From assembly GCA_903867885.1 (NCBI GenBank), contig CAIPTD010000150.1, positions 54,912 through 118,911 on the forward strand: DNA of 64,000 nucleotides, given 5' to 3'. Positions 37,037 to 47,713 of the stretch are shown piece by piece. Numbering within the stretch: position 1 is the first letter of the stretch; every line of letters begins with the position of its first letter. The notes below the pieces were generated by a model, which saw only the letters and a list, made by a program, of their open reading frames with translations, did no database searches and was not told the origin of the DNA. The DNA comes from an uncultured Ferrovum sp. (lineage in GTDB: Bacteria; Pseudomonadota; Gammaproteobacteria; Burkholderiales; Ferrovaceae). The translations under genes and the position numbers were made by a program.

Positions 37037-38302
37037 ATGCGTATTGCCGTTATCGGCTCAGGGATCTCTGGCCTTACCGCCGCTTGGTCCTTGGCTCAGA
37101 GCCACTTTGTGACCTTATTTGAATCCCAACACCGCCTTGGAGGCCACACTAATACTGTAGAGGTGAACCTTGAGGGCAAAACATTCCCTGTTGACACCGG
37201 TTTTCTGGTTTTTAATGAGCGCACCTATCCTAACCTCATCGCTTTATTCAAACTGCTAGGAGTGGATTCCCATGAATCCAGTATGACTTTTAGTGTGCAA
37301 GCTAATCAGGGGGGCATGGAATGGTGCGGGACGGATCTCAAGACGATTTTTGCCCAACCCAAAAACCTGATTAGCCCTAAGTTTCTTCGTATGCTGATGG
37401 ATATTTTACGCTGTAATCGAGAACTTACTGCAGCACATCTTGCAGGCACGCTTGGAGATGAACCGCTCAGGGATTGGCTTGACCAAAGAGGGTTCGGGAA
37501 GACAATGCGGGAATGGTACCTGATTCCTATGACTGCTGCGATTTGGTCTACTCCGCCCTCGCGCGCCCTGGATTACCCGGTAGCAACCTTTGCCAGGTTT
37601 TGCTTCAACCATGGGCTGCTTAGCGTCTACAACCGTCCGCGTTGGCGCACAGTGATGGGTGGTGGCCGCGAATACGTAAAGCTAATGGCTTCTAAAGTTC
37701 AAGAAATTCGTTTAAATGCGCCGATAACCAGTGTTCGTCGGGCTGACAATCAAGCATGGCTCAAGTTGGCCAATGGCCCAGAAGAAAACTTTGATCAAGT
37801 CATCCTTGCCAATCATAGCGATGAGCAACTTGCGGTTCTCAGCGATGCCTCGACAGAAGAACGCTCTGTTTTATCGAGAGTACGCTATCAACCCAACCTT
37901 GCCGTTTTACATACTGATCACCATTTCCTCCCTAGGAAGCGCGCTGCCTGGGCAGCATGGAACTATCATGTCGGCGCTCAAGGTACCGATCAATCCAGTG
38001 TGACCTATTGGTTAAATGAACTTCAGGACTTACCCATCAAAACCCCAGTGTTGGTGACATTAAATCCTTTGCAATTGCCCAATCCAAACAAAATCATTGC
38101 TCAGTTTAATTATGAACACCCTCTTTTTGATGGTGATGCCATCGCTGCGCAAAGAGACATTGATCAGATTCAAGGAAAAAACAATACATGGTTTGCTGGC
38201 GCATGGACTCGATATGGTTTTCATGAAGACGGGGTGATGTCCGGGCTTGCAGTTGCAAGAGGCTTGGGGATCGAGCCACCTTGGAATAGCACCTCCCGAT
38301 GA
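37037..38302 (+). CDS. FAD-dependent oxidoreductase (amine-oxidase/desaturase-like)
   Basis: The 421 residues start MRIAVIGSGISGLTAAW, a Rossmann dinucleotide motif, followed by a GGHTNTVEV FAD-contact region and a C-terminal FAGAWTRYGFHEDGVMSG motif typical of flavin amine oxidases and related desaturases. ATG 37037 has AGGGG about 9 bases upstream. It is the first gene of a three-gene overlapping operon with DUF1365 and a CFA-synthase-like gene. Such trios are widespread in proteobacteria and are linked to fatty acid modification, but the reaction of this member is not established from the sequence. Confidence 0.88.
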   Translation: MRIAVIGSGISGLTAAWSLAQSHFVTLFESQHRLGGHTNTVEVNLEGKTFPVDTGFLVFNERTYPNLIALFKLLGVDSHESSMTFSVQANQGGMEWCGTDLKTIFAQPKNLISPKFLRMLMDILRCNRELTAAHLAGTLGDEPLRDWLDQRGFGKTMREWYLIPMTAAIWSTPPSRALDYPVATFARFCFNHGLLSVYNRPRWRTVMGGGREYVKLMASKVQEIRLNAPITSVRRADNQAWLKLANGPEENFDQVILANHSDEQLAVLSDASTEERSVLSRVRYQPNLAVLHTDHHFLPRKRAAWAAWNYHVGAQGTDQSSVTYWLNELQDLPIKTPVLVTLNPLQLPNPNKIIAQFNYEHPLFDGDAIAAQRDIDQIQGKNNTWFAGAWTRYGFHEDGVMSGLAVARGLGIEPPWNSTSR

Positions 38303-39114
38303 ATCAGGAAAGAAATACGCAACAATTTTATCTTGGGCGGATCGGTCATTTTCGTAATAGCCCTGCGCCACATGGGTTTACGTACCGGGTTTTATTTATG
38401 GGTTTAGATATTGATACCCTGGACCGATCTGTGCTTACCAACCGAAGGGAACGCCCCCGATGGCCTTGGCTGTTTTCAGTCAATGGATTTAATTTATTGT
38501 CTATTAGCCTTAAAAGCCATGGACCGAGAGACGGAAACCTCTTAGGGCCATGGATTCGGGAGGTGCTCAGCAATGCCGGCCTGCCAACTGAGTGTGGAAG
38601 CACTGTCTCACTTCATACCTTCCCCCGGGTGTTTGGACTGGGCTTTAGTCCAGCCAGTTTTTGGTTATGCCGAGACATGGAGGGCAAGTTAAGAGCCGTG
38701 CTCGCCGAGGTTAACAATACATTTGGCGAACATCATAGCTACCTTGTTGCTCATTCTGACGCTAGGCAGATTCAAAGTACGGATCAACTGCTTGCCAAAA
38801 AAGTTTTTCATGTTTCACCTTTCTTCCCTGTTACAGGTCAGTATCAGTTTCAAATTCAGGATTCGACAAAAGAACTTCAGGTCAGAATAAAGTATCAAGA
38901 TGGGAAGGGGAATGATCTGCTTGCATACATGTATGGCCGCGCCAACGCCATGTGTAACTCTGGCTTATTGATGGCTTTTGTACAATATCCATTTCAAACA
39001 CTTACCGTTTTATCTCGGATACACTGGCATGCCCTCCTGTTATGGCGAAAAGGAGTTCAGTTTTATGGCAAACCAAAACCGCCTTTAGAGGAAATATCAG
39101 TTGAACGTAAATGA
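38299..39114 (+). CDS. DUF1365 family protein
   Basis: The 271 residues match DUF1365: the opening LGRIGHFRNSPAPHGFTYRVL, the internal PRVFGLGFSPASFWLCRD and the later KKVFHVSPFFPVTGQY. No catalytic motif is known to me. It overlaps the FAD oxidoreductase gene by 4 bases (ATGA) and the CFA-like gene by 14 bases, so the three are probably translated together and act on the same lipid substrate. Confidence 0.9.
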   Translation: MNQERNTQQFYLGRIGHFRNSPAPHGFTYRVLFMGLDIDTLDRSVLTNRRERPRWPWLFSVNGFNLLSISLKSHGPRDGNLLGPWIREVLSNAGLPTECGSTVSLHTFPRVFGLGFSPASFWLCRDMEGKLRAVLAEVNNTFGEHHSYLVAHSDARQIQSTDQLLAKKVFHVSPFFPVTGQYQFQIQDSTKELQVRIKYQDGKGNDLLAYMYGRANAMCNSGLLMAFVQYPFQTLTVLSRIHWHALLLWRKGVQFYGKPKPPLEEISVERK

Positions 39115-40327
39115 TCATCAAGCTGCTTTCCCTGTAACTCATGCCCCAAAGGGAATTCAGGCTTTTCTCCTTGCCAATATATTGAAGCATTTGCACTGGG
39201 GCAGCCTGCGCTTAATCACGCCAGATGGGCAAATTCTTGATTTTCAAGGAAAAGAGTCGGGTGCTCACGCAGAACTCCATATCACCCACTGGCGCTTTGC
39301 CCGTAAAGTTTTGCAAGGTGCAGAAATTGGGTTTGCTGAATGCTATCGCGATGGGCTCTTTGAAACCCCCGACCTCACCTCACTTTTGGCCGTGCTATCC
39401 ACGAATTATCTTGCTCTTGAAGAAGCGATTCCTCTGGGTAAGTTGATCATGCGCATTCAAAGACGTATGCATTTTTTTAGAAAAAATACGCGCCAAGGCA
39501 GCCGTCGTAATATTCACGCCCACTATGATTTAGGCAATGCGTTTTACCAAGAGTGGCTTGACCCTAGCATGACTTACTCGTCCGCTCTTTTTGCGGATGC
39601 AAGCGATAATAGCTGTCTTACCTCCGCGCAAATTGCAAAGTATGACCACATCCTTGATCGACTCAACCTTGCCCCGGGGTCAACGCTACTTGAGGTAGGT
39701 TGTGGTTGGGGAGGGTTTGCAGAACATGCGGCTCAATCTCGCGGAGTGCACGTTACGGGCATTACCATATCTCAAGCCCAGTATGAGTATGCCAAGGCTC
39801 GCATTATGTCAGCGAATTTAGAGCACTTAGTTGAAATTAAACTGATTGATTACCGAGATGTATTGGGTCAGTTTGATGGCGTGGTTTCGATTGAAATGTT
39901 TGAAGCTGTGGGGGAAGAGTTCTGGCCGATCTATTTCCGCACCCTAAAAGAACGTCTTAAACCTGGCGGACAGGCGGTGATCCAAACGATTACCATTGCC
40001 GAAGACAAGTTTGATCTCTATCGCCGAACCACCGACTTTATTCGCGAATTTATTTTTCCGGGTGGGTTGCTACCCTCCCCTGGCCGCTTTGTTAGGGAAG
40101 CAAACTTAGCGGGCTTCCTGGAAGCTGGGCGGAGATCCTTTGGTCATGATTATGCCGAGACCCTTAGGCGTTGGCGCACTTCTTTTGATGAAGCAGGACA
40201 AAAAGTGCGTGGGCTTGGTTTTGATGAACGATTTCAAAGACTTTGGCGCTTCTATCTCACTTACTGTGAAGTAGGTTTCGATATGCGCTTCACCGATGTG
40301 TCTCAGTTTCATCTGCGCGCAGACTAA
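39101..40327 (+). CDS. Cyclopropane-fatty-acyl-phospholipid synthase family methyltransferase
   Basis: SAM-dependent methyltransferase acting on unsaturated lipid acyl chains. The 408 residues have an N-terminal domain (about 1-130) and a methyltransferase domain with motif I LLEVGCGWGGFAEHAA, GITISQAQYEYA and the YRDVLGQFDGVVSIEMFEAVG segment of CFA synthases. The final part contains the conserved REFIFPGGLLPS. The TTG start at 39101 has GAGG about 9 bases upstream; no earlier ATG fits. Its place with a flavoprotein and DUF1365 suggests a modified product rather than a plain cyclopropane (inference). Confidence 0.92.
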   Translation: MNVNDHQAAFPVTHAPKGIQAFLLANILKHLHWGSLRLITPDGQILDFQGKESGAHAELHITHWRFARKVLQGAEIGFAECYRDGLFETPDLTSLLAVLSTNYLALEEAIPLGKLIMRIQRRMHFFRKNTRQGSRRNIHAHYDLGNAFYQEWLDPSMTYSSALFADASDNSCLTSAQIAKYDHILDRLNLAPGSTLLEVGCGWGGFAEHAAQSRGVHVTGITISQAQYEYAKARIMSANLEHLVEIKLIDYRDVLGQFDGVVSIEMFEAVGEEFWPIYFRTLKERLKPGGQAVIQTITIAEDKFDLYRRTTDFIREFIFPGGLLPSPGRFVREANLAGFLEAGRRSFGHDYAETLRRWRTSFDEAGQKVRGLGFDERFQRLWRFYLTYCEVGFDMRFTDVSQFHLRAD

Positions 40328-40331
40328 TTAA

Positions 40332-40356
40332 ACTTCATAGCTGGATCGTATGAAGT
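40332..40356. terminator. Hairpin between convergent CFA-like and BON genes
   Basis: ACTTCATA/TATGAAGT, 8 base pairs with a 9-base loop. On the minus strand it is followed by TTTAATT, a weak T run. It sits 5 bases after the CFA-like stop and 20 bases past the BON gene stop. Confidence 0.45.
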
Positions 40357-40376
40357 GCTGGGTGCCGATCCTTCTA

Positions 40377-42113
<1,737 letters not shown>

Positions 42114-42264
42114 CCGCGTATGCGGTTTAAGAGGACGGATTAAGAACTATCATTAATTAACGTTTTTTCTACTTGCCGAGCTAAACTCTTCGGTTCCTGA
42201 CATCTGTTCACTACCCGCAATAACCCCAAATACCCTTAACACCCTAAAGGCCAAAGAACGCACA

Positions 42265-43197
42265 GTGACCACATCAGATTCAGATCTTGATCCCATCCAA
42301 TCATTGCACACAACCTTGCCCGTCGGAGGGACCTTGTATGTGGTTGCAACTCCCATTGGCAATCTCTCTGATCTGAGTCCTCGCGCCCGCGCTATTCTTG
42401 CTGAGGTAGATTTAATCGCAGCAGAAGACACTCGTCACAGCAGCGGGCTTCTTCAGCACTTTGGAATTCATGCTCAGCTGCTTGCTCTGCACGAACACAA
42501 TGAGGCTCAACAATCCGTTCAACTGATTAGTCAGCTAAAAGCTGGAAAACGTATCGCTCTAATCTCTGATGCCGGTACGCCTGCCATCAGCGACCCGGGT
42601 AGTCGCTTGGTGGCCTTGGCCCATTTGCATGAAATTCCCGTGATTGTTATTCCTGGCCCTAGTGCCTTGACAGCTGCGGTCTCTGTAGCTGGGTTGAGTG
42701 CCCTACCCGTTCATTTCTATGGCTTTCTGCCTCCTAAGGCTAAGGCACGCCGACAAGTACTTGAGGGGCTCAGTCATACTTCTGGCACTTTAGTTTTTTA
42801 TGAGGCGCCACATCGTATAGAAGAAATGGTGGGAGATTTGGTCTCACTCTTTCCTTCCGAGCGGACACTGGTATTGTGTCGAGAATTAACCAAGCGATTC
42901 GAATCCGTGCATCGCTGTTCTCTTGCGGAAGTTCAGGCTTGGTTAGCAGGTGACACTGATCGGGTGCGAGGCGAGTTTGTCGTTATTCTTGAGGGCGCCC
43001 CTGACCGTGAACGGATTGATCCTCTTATTGAAGGGCGCAGAGTACTTGAGATCTTATCAGCTTCATCGCTCAGCATTTCAGAGGCAGCTAGAGCTGCAGC
43101 AAAAATTACTGGGGCCAATCGCAGTGATTTATATAATTGGGCTTTGCAAAACCTGGAATCAGGAGAAGACTCAATTGGATCAAACAGTGAAGATTAA
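42265..43197 (+). CDS. rsmI: 16S rRNA (cytidine-1402-2'-O)-methyltransferase RsmI
   Basis: Methylates the ribose of C1402 in the ribosomal decoding centre. The 310 residues show the tetrapyrrole-methylase-like fold: [57 protein letters not shown] and FYEAPHRI. It starts with GTG. It is divergent from yraN across 151 bases; no RNA gene was recognised there. Its stop overlaps the yajQ stop by 4 bases. Confidence 0.96.
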   Translation: MTTSDSDLDPIQSLHTTLPVGGTLYVVATPIGNLSDLSPRARAILAEVDLIAAEDTRHSSGLLQHFGIHAQLLALHEHNEAQQSVQLISQLKAGKRIALISDAGTPAISDPGSRLVALAHLHEIPVIVIPGPSALTAAVSVAGLSALPVHFYGFLPPKAKARRQVLEGLSHTSGTLVFYEAPHRIEEMVGDLVSLFPSERTLVLCRELTKRFESVHRCSLAEVQAWLAGDTDRVRGEFVVILEGAPDRERIDPLIEGRRVLEILSASSLSISEAARAAAKITGANRSDLYNWALQNLESGEDSIGSNSED

Positions 43198-43679
43198 TCC
43201 CGAAAATTATTAAACTGCAAAGGCTGCTCAGTAATATCTTTGCGCAGCAAAGCAATTGCCTCTTGCAAGATATCGCGCTTTGCTCCGGTCACACGCACCG
43301 TGTCCCCTTGAATCGATGCCTGCACTTTCATCTTGCTATCTTTCAGCAAGCGGATGATTTTTTTTCCGAGTTCTGTTTCAACGCCTACTTTTATAGTGAC
43401 CTGCTGTTTAACCTTGCCACCACTGACTTTATCAATTTCGCCTACATCTAGTGTGCGAATATCAATTCCGCGTTTAACTAACTTATTGTTCAGAACATCC
43501 TTCACTTGATCCAGCTTAAAGTCGTCATCGGCAAATACAGTGAGCACATATTCCGCCTGCTCTACCCGTGCATCTGAACCCTTAAAATCAAACCGTGTTC
43601 CCACCTCTTTGTTCGTTTGATCTACCGCGTTTTTGAGTTCTTGCTTGTCAACTTCTGAAACCACATCAAATGAAGGCAT
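43194..43679 (-). CDS. yajQ: YajQ family nucleotide-binding protein
   Basis: The 161 residues match Yaj[22 protein letters not shown] at the start, [10 protein letters not shown] and the final [16 protein letters not shown]. Family members bind nucleotides, and some have been reported as cyclic-di-GMP receptors. The role in this organism is not known. It lies 15 bases after argG and could be co-transcribed. Confidence 0.95.
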   Translation of the reverse strand: MPSFDVVSEVDKQELKNAVDQTNKEVGTRFDFKGSDARVEQAEYVLTVFADDDFKLDQVKDVLNNKLVKRGIDIRTLDVGEIDKVSGGKVKQQVTIKVGVETELGKKIIRLLKDSKMKVQASIQGDTVRVTGAKRDILQEAIALLRKDITEQPLQFNNFRD

Positions 43680-43694
43680 CTCAATACTCCAGAA

Positions 43695-44912
43695 TTACTT
43701 ACGGCCAGCACGTGCAGCAATGCGCATACGCAAGGCATTCAATCGGATAAATCCAGCAGCATCTGATTGTTGATAGGCACCGCCATCATCTTCAAAAGTT
43801 GAAATGGTGGGGTCAAATAGGGAATCGGTTTTGGAATCGCGGCCGACCACCATCACATTGCCTTTATAGAGCTTGAGCCGCACCCAACCATTTACGCACT
43901 GTTGTGTATCGTCGATCAAACCTTGTAGAGCTCGGCGTTCAGGACTCCACCAATATCCGGTATAGATTAAAGATGCATACCGGGCCATCAGATCATCTTT
44001 TAGATGCGCCACTTCACGATCCAATGTAATAGATTCGATCGCACGGTGGGCGCGCATCATTATCGTTCCACCTGGGGTTTCGTAACAACCACGAGATTTC
44101 ATTCCTACGTAGCGGTTTTCAACGAGATCGAGGCGTCCGATGCCATGCTTACCTCCGATACGATTTAATTCGGTCAAGACTTGAGCGGGAGACATGGGCT
44201 GACCATTCAATGCAACGATGTCGCCCTTGCCATATTCAACATCAAGGTACTCGGCGGCATCTGGAGCAGCCTCGGGAGATACCGTCCATCTCCACATATC
44301 TTCTTCAGGTTCTCGCGCCGGATCTTCAAGCACTTTGCCTTCATAGGAAATATGCAAAAGGTTGGCATCCATACTGTAGGGACTGCCTCCGTTCTTGTGT
44401 TTCATCTCAACGGGAATGCCATGCTTTTCAGCGTAAGCTAACAAACGTTCGCGGGAGGTCAGATCCCATTCGCGCCATGGTGCAATCACTTTAATACCGG
44501 GCTCTAAGGCGTAATAACCCAATTCAAAACGCACCTGATCATTACCTTTGCCGGTTGCACCATGAGAAACAGTATCCGCACCGGTTTCACGAGCAATTTC
44601 TATCTGACGCTTAGCAATTAAAGGTCGAGCAATACTCGTTCCCAGAAGATATTCACCCTCATAAATGGCATTGGCCCTGAACATGGGGAACACAAAATCA
44701 CGAACAAATTCTTCACGCAAATCATCAATATAAATTTGCTTAATGCCAAATTTTTCGGCCTTTTGACGGGCAGGCTCTAGTTCCTCGCCTTGTCCAATAT
44801 CTGCCGTAAAAGTGACGACTTCACAAGCATAGGTATCTTGCAACCATTTCAAAATAACCGATGTATCCAGGCCGCCCGAGTAGGCGAGAACGACTTTATT
44901 CACTTCACTCAT
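43695..44912 (-). CDS. argG: Argininosuccinate synthase
   Basis: Joins citrulline and aspartate with ATP. The 405 residues begin with the PP-loop region [19 protein letters not shown] and contain [13 protein letters not shown], the substrate-binding loop. The start is set at ATG 44912, although a TTG two codons earlier is in frame. It follows argF and argD in an arginine block on the minus strand. Confidence 0.98.
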   Translation of the reverse strand: MSEVNKVVLAYSGGLDTSVILKWLQDTYACEVVTFTADIGQGEELEPARQKAEKFGIKQIYIDDLREEFVRDFVFPMFRANAIYEGEYLLGTSIARPLIAKRQIEIARETGADTVSHGATGKGNDQVRFELGYYALEPGIKVIAPWREWDLTSRERLLAYAEKHGIPVEMKHKNGGSPYSMDANLLHISYEGKVLEDPAREPEEDMWRWTVSPEAAPDAAEYLDVEYGKGDIVALNGQPMSPAQVLTELNRIGGKHGIGRLDLVENRYVGMKSRGCYETPGGTIMMRAHRAIESITLDREVAHLKDDLMARYASLIYTGYWWSPERRALQGLIDDTQQCVNGWVRLKLYKGNVMVVGRDSKTDSLFDPTISTFEDDGGAYQQSDAAGFIRLNALRMRIAARAGRK

Positions 44913-44970
44913 GCTCAATCAATCCAAAAGAGGGGACACTAAAAATATCAATAATACCTTGGGGCAGGGC

Positions 44971-45885
44971 TTACGCGGACTGATAACCGAGTAAAAGGTA
45001 TTCCATTAGGGCTTTTTGGACATGTAAACGGTTCTCTGCTTCATCCCAAACAACGGATTGATGGCCTTCTAACACTTCTGCCGATACTTCTTCACCACGA
45101 TGGGCTGGCAGGCAATGCATAAACAAGGCATCTGAATCCGCGCACTGCATCATTTCTTCATCGACCTGAAAGTCAACAAAGTCTTTCTTGCGTTCATCGG
45201 TTTCATCTTCAAAACCCATGCTGGTCCAAACATCGGTGGTAACCAAATGCGCTCCGCGAGCCGCTTCCATGGGGTCTGCAAAGACAGATAAATGGGCCTC
45301 TTCACCTTGCGCAAGACGATCTGGATTGAGTCCGTACCCAGAGGGAGCAGAGACATGGAGCTTGAAGCCGAACAATCGCGCTGCTTGAAGCCAGGTATAG
45401 CACATATTATTTGCATCCCCGATCCACGCCACCGTTCGACCCTCTATATTTTGTCTGTGCTCTATAAAGGTATAGATGTCTGCCAATATTTGGCAAGGAT
45501 GGTACTGATCGGTAAGGCCATTGATCACGGGGACCCTAGAGAAATCAGCGAAGCGCTCAATGATCGATTGATCGTAGGTACGAATCATCACCAGATCCAC
45601 CATTCGGCTGATGACTCGCGCCACATCTTCTATCGGTTCGCCTCGACCTAACTGGGTATCCCCTCGAGTCAGATTGATGGCCGAGCCACCCAATTGATGT
45701 ATTCCTGCTTCAAACGAAACCCGCGTGCGCGTTGACTGTTTTTCGAACACCATGGCCAGCATCCTATCTTTCAGTGGATGATGGATCTCATAATTTTTAA
45801 ACATCGCCTTAATATGGCGAGTGCGTTCAAAAAGATACAAATGCTCTTCACGGGTAAGGTCAGTAAATTGCAGAAAATGTTTCAC
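44971..45885 (-). CDS. argF: Ornithine carbamoyltransferase
   Basis: Forms citrulline from ornithine and carbamoyl phosphate. The 304 residues show the carbamoyl phosphate motif FEKQSTRTRVSFEAG, DQYHPCQILADIYTF and the ornithine-binding FMHCLPAHRGEE. It starts with GTG, AGGA about 7 bases upstream. It lies between argD and argG. Confidence 0.98.
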   Translation of the reverse strand: MKHFLQFTDLTREEHLYLFERTRHIKAMFKNYEIHHPLKDRMLAMVFEKQSTRTRVSFEAGIHQLGGSAINLTRGDTQLGRGEPIEDVARVISRMVDLVMIRTYDQSIIERFADFSRVPVINGLTDQYHPCQILADIYTFIEHRQNIEGRTVAWIGDANNMCYTWLQAARLFGFKLHVSAPSGYGLNPDRLAQGEEAHLSVFADPMEAARGAHLVTTDVWTSMGFEDETDERKKDFVDFQVDEEMMQCADSDALFMHCLPAHRGEEVSAEVLEGHQSVVWDEAENRLHVQKALMEYLLLGYQSA

Positions 45886-45934
45886 ATCGATGTCCTGAAA
45901 ATCACGCCAAGAATCGGATTGACTTGCGTTGGGT

Positions 45935-47107
45935 TTAAGTTTTAAGAAACGCTTGAATTAGGGGTACCAATATGGAAATAATTTGGTCCGCTTCCTCGTC
46001 TTTCAATATCAATGGGGGAAGGAGTCGGACAACAGAATCTTGAGTCACATTGATCAGAAGGCCTTTCTCTAAGGCTAGGGCAACCAAGGCCGCGCATGGG
46101 CGATCCAATTCCACTCCTATCATTAAGCCATGGCCACGAATTTCTTTTACCCCCGGTTGTGCCGATAAAGCGGCTTCGAGCCCCGTTATCATTCTATGTC
46201 CGAGTGATTCCGCTCGAATTAGAAGATGTTCATCTTCCATTACCGCCAAAGTTTCTAGCGCCGCTGCGCAGACCAGAGGGCCACCACCAAACGTTGTTCC
46301 ATGGGTTCCAGGTTGGAATACTTCCGCCGCCACTCCAGCAGCCACGCATGCGCCGATAGGCACGCCAGAGCCTAACCCTTTAGCCAATGACATCACATCG
46401 GGCAATATCCCGGTATGTTGAAACCCAAACCAGGCACCGGTCCGGCCAATACCGCACTGAACTTCATCCACCATGTATAGCAAACCACGTTCACGACAGA
46501 AAGAGTGAAGTGCCCGCTGATACTCAATATCGGCCAATCTAATCCCGCCCTCTCCTTGAATAGGCTCAAACAATACAGCTACAACTTCAGGGTGCTGGTC
46601 AGCAACGGTTTGAATAGCATCAAGGTTGTTATAGGGTACGCGCAAGAACCCTGAAATGGGTTTACCAAAACCTGCTGACGCCTTTGCACTTCCGGTGGCG
46701 GCCAGCGTTGCAATTGTTCTGCCATGCCATGCTTTTTCCATCACGATGATGGCAGGCTCTTCTATACCTTTTTTGGTGCCATATAGGCGCGCTAATTTGA
46801 TCGCTGCCTCATTCGCTTCAGCCCCAGAATTACAAAAGAACGTTTTATCCATGCCCGAGATCGCAGCCAAACGGGCCGCTAAGGTTTCCTGCAAGGGAAC
46901 CTGGTAAATATTTGAGGTATGAATGACCTTGCCGGCCTGATCCGCAATTGCTTTGACTAAGCGTGGGTGGGCATGACCCAAACCATTTACCGCTATACCG
47001 GCTAAGGCATCTAAATAGCGCTTGCCATTGGTATCCCAAAGCCAAGCACCTTCGCCCTTTTCAAATGCAACAGCTTGGCGTCCATAGGTATTCATTAGGT
47101 GAGACAT
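45935..47107 (-). CDS. argD: Acetylornithine aminotransferase
   Basis: Pyridoxal-phosphate class III aminotransferase of arginine synthesis. The 390 residues include FFCNSGAEANEAAIKLAR, VLFEPIQGEGGIR, VDEVQCGIGRTG and the lysine loop SLAKGLGSGVPIGA. The family also contains succinyl-ornithine and putrescine aminotransferases, but the argF-argG context supports ArgD. ATG 47107 has AGGGA about 9 bases upstream. Confidence 0.95.
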   Translation of the reverse strand: MSHLMNTYGRQAVAFEKGEGAWLWDTNGKRYLDALAGIAVNGLGHAHPRLVKAIADQAGKVIHTSNIYQVPLQETLAARLAAISGMDKTFFCNSGAEANEAAIKLARLYGTKKGIEEPAIIVMEKAWHGRTIATLAATGSAKASAGFGKPISGFLRVPYNNLDAIQTVADQHPEVVAVLFEPIQGEGGIRLADIEYQRALHSFCRERGLLYMVDEVQCGIGRTGAWFGFQHTGILPDVMSLAKGLGSGVPIGACVAAGVAAEVFQPGTHGTTFGGGPLVCAAALETLAVMEDEHLLIRAESLGHRMITGLEAALSAQPGVKEIRGHGLMIGVELDRPCAALVALALEKGLLINVTQDSVVRLLPPLILKDEEADQIISILVPLIQAFLKT

Positions 47108-47201
47108 GGAAAAAATCCCTAGCAAAATCAGTGATTGTAAGAAGAAAAGCTTACAGTTTTAATCTGGTTCAAGGAATAAAAGCACGCGAACTCAGCGCAA
47201 T

Positions 47202-47233
47202 AAAAAACAAATGCCGCCCACTAGGACGGCATT
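47202..47233 (-). terminator. Rho-independent terminator of rpsT
   Basis: Minus-strand stem AATGCCG/CGGCATT with a 10-base loop, followed by TGTTTTTTATTG. It lies about 80 bases after the rpsT stop and 95 bases before the argD start, separating the two genes. Confidence 0.8.
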
Positions 47234-47310
47234 GATTTCAATTTATCTAGCCCGGTCAGGCCATCCGGAAACACTCTGGTTTGAATAGAACTTAAAACCC
47301 TAAATGGATG

Positions 47311-47583
47311 TTAAGCGCTTGCTCCCATGGATTTAATAGCAGCTGACAATCGACTTTTATGGCGCGATGCTTTATTTTTGTGAATAATTTTTTTATCAGC
47401 GATACGATCGAGCACGCTGACTGAAGCCTGAAACTGCGCTTGGGCAGTAGGCTTATCGCCCGCCAAGATCGCTTTCTGAATCTTTTTAATAGCGGTGCGC
47501 AAAGAAGAACGTAAAGAGGCGTTATGGGTGCGAGCTTTCTCTGCTTGACGTGCGCGCTTCAGTGCCTGAGGACTATTAGCCAT
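47311..47583 (-). CDS. rpsT: 30S ribosomal protein S20
   Basis: Small subunit protein that binds 16S rRNA. From ATG 47583 the product has 90 residues starting [20 protein letters not shown], typical of S20, and ends in an Ala/Ser-rich tail. The frame runs upstream to 47670 but lacks any supported start. AGGAG lies about 11 bases before the ATG. It is divergent from murJ. Confidence 0.97.
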   Translation of the reverse strand: MANSPQALKRARQAEKARTHNASLRSSLRTAIKKIQKAILAGDKPTAQAQFQASVSVLDRIADKKIIHKNKASRHKSRLSAAIKSMGASA

Positions 47584-47713
47584 ACTAGTGCAACTCCTAA
47601 TCGGGATGCCGGTTCGCAAAGCGAACGCGTAAAGTGATACGGAAAACCGGCTATCATAGTGAACTTTCATTGACTCTGCAAGAGCTTAGGCGGAATTCCG
47701 TCACCCTACACCC

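Noticed and set aside
42114..42264. RNA gene, such as RNase P RNA, between yraN and rsmI
   Set aside because: The gap is only 151 bases, too short for RNase P RNA, and no conserved RNA motif is visible.
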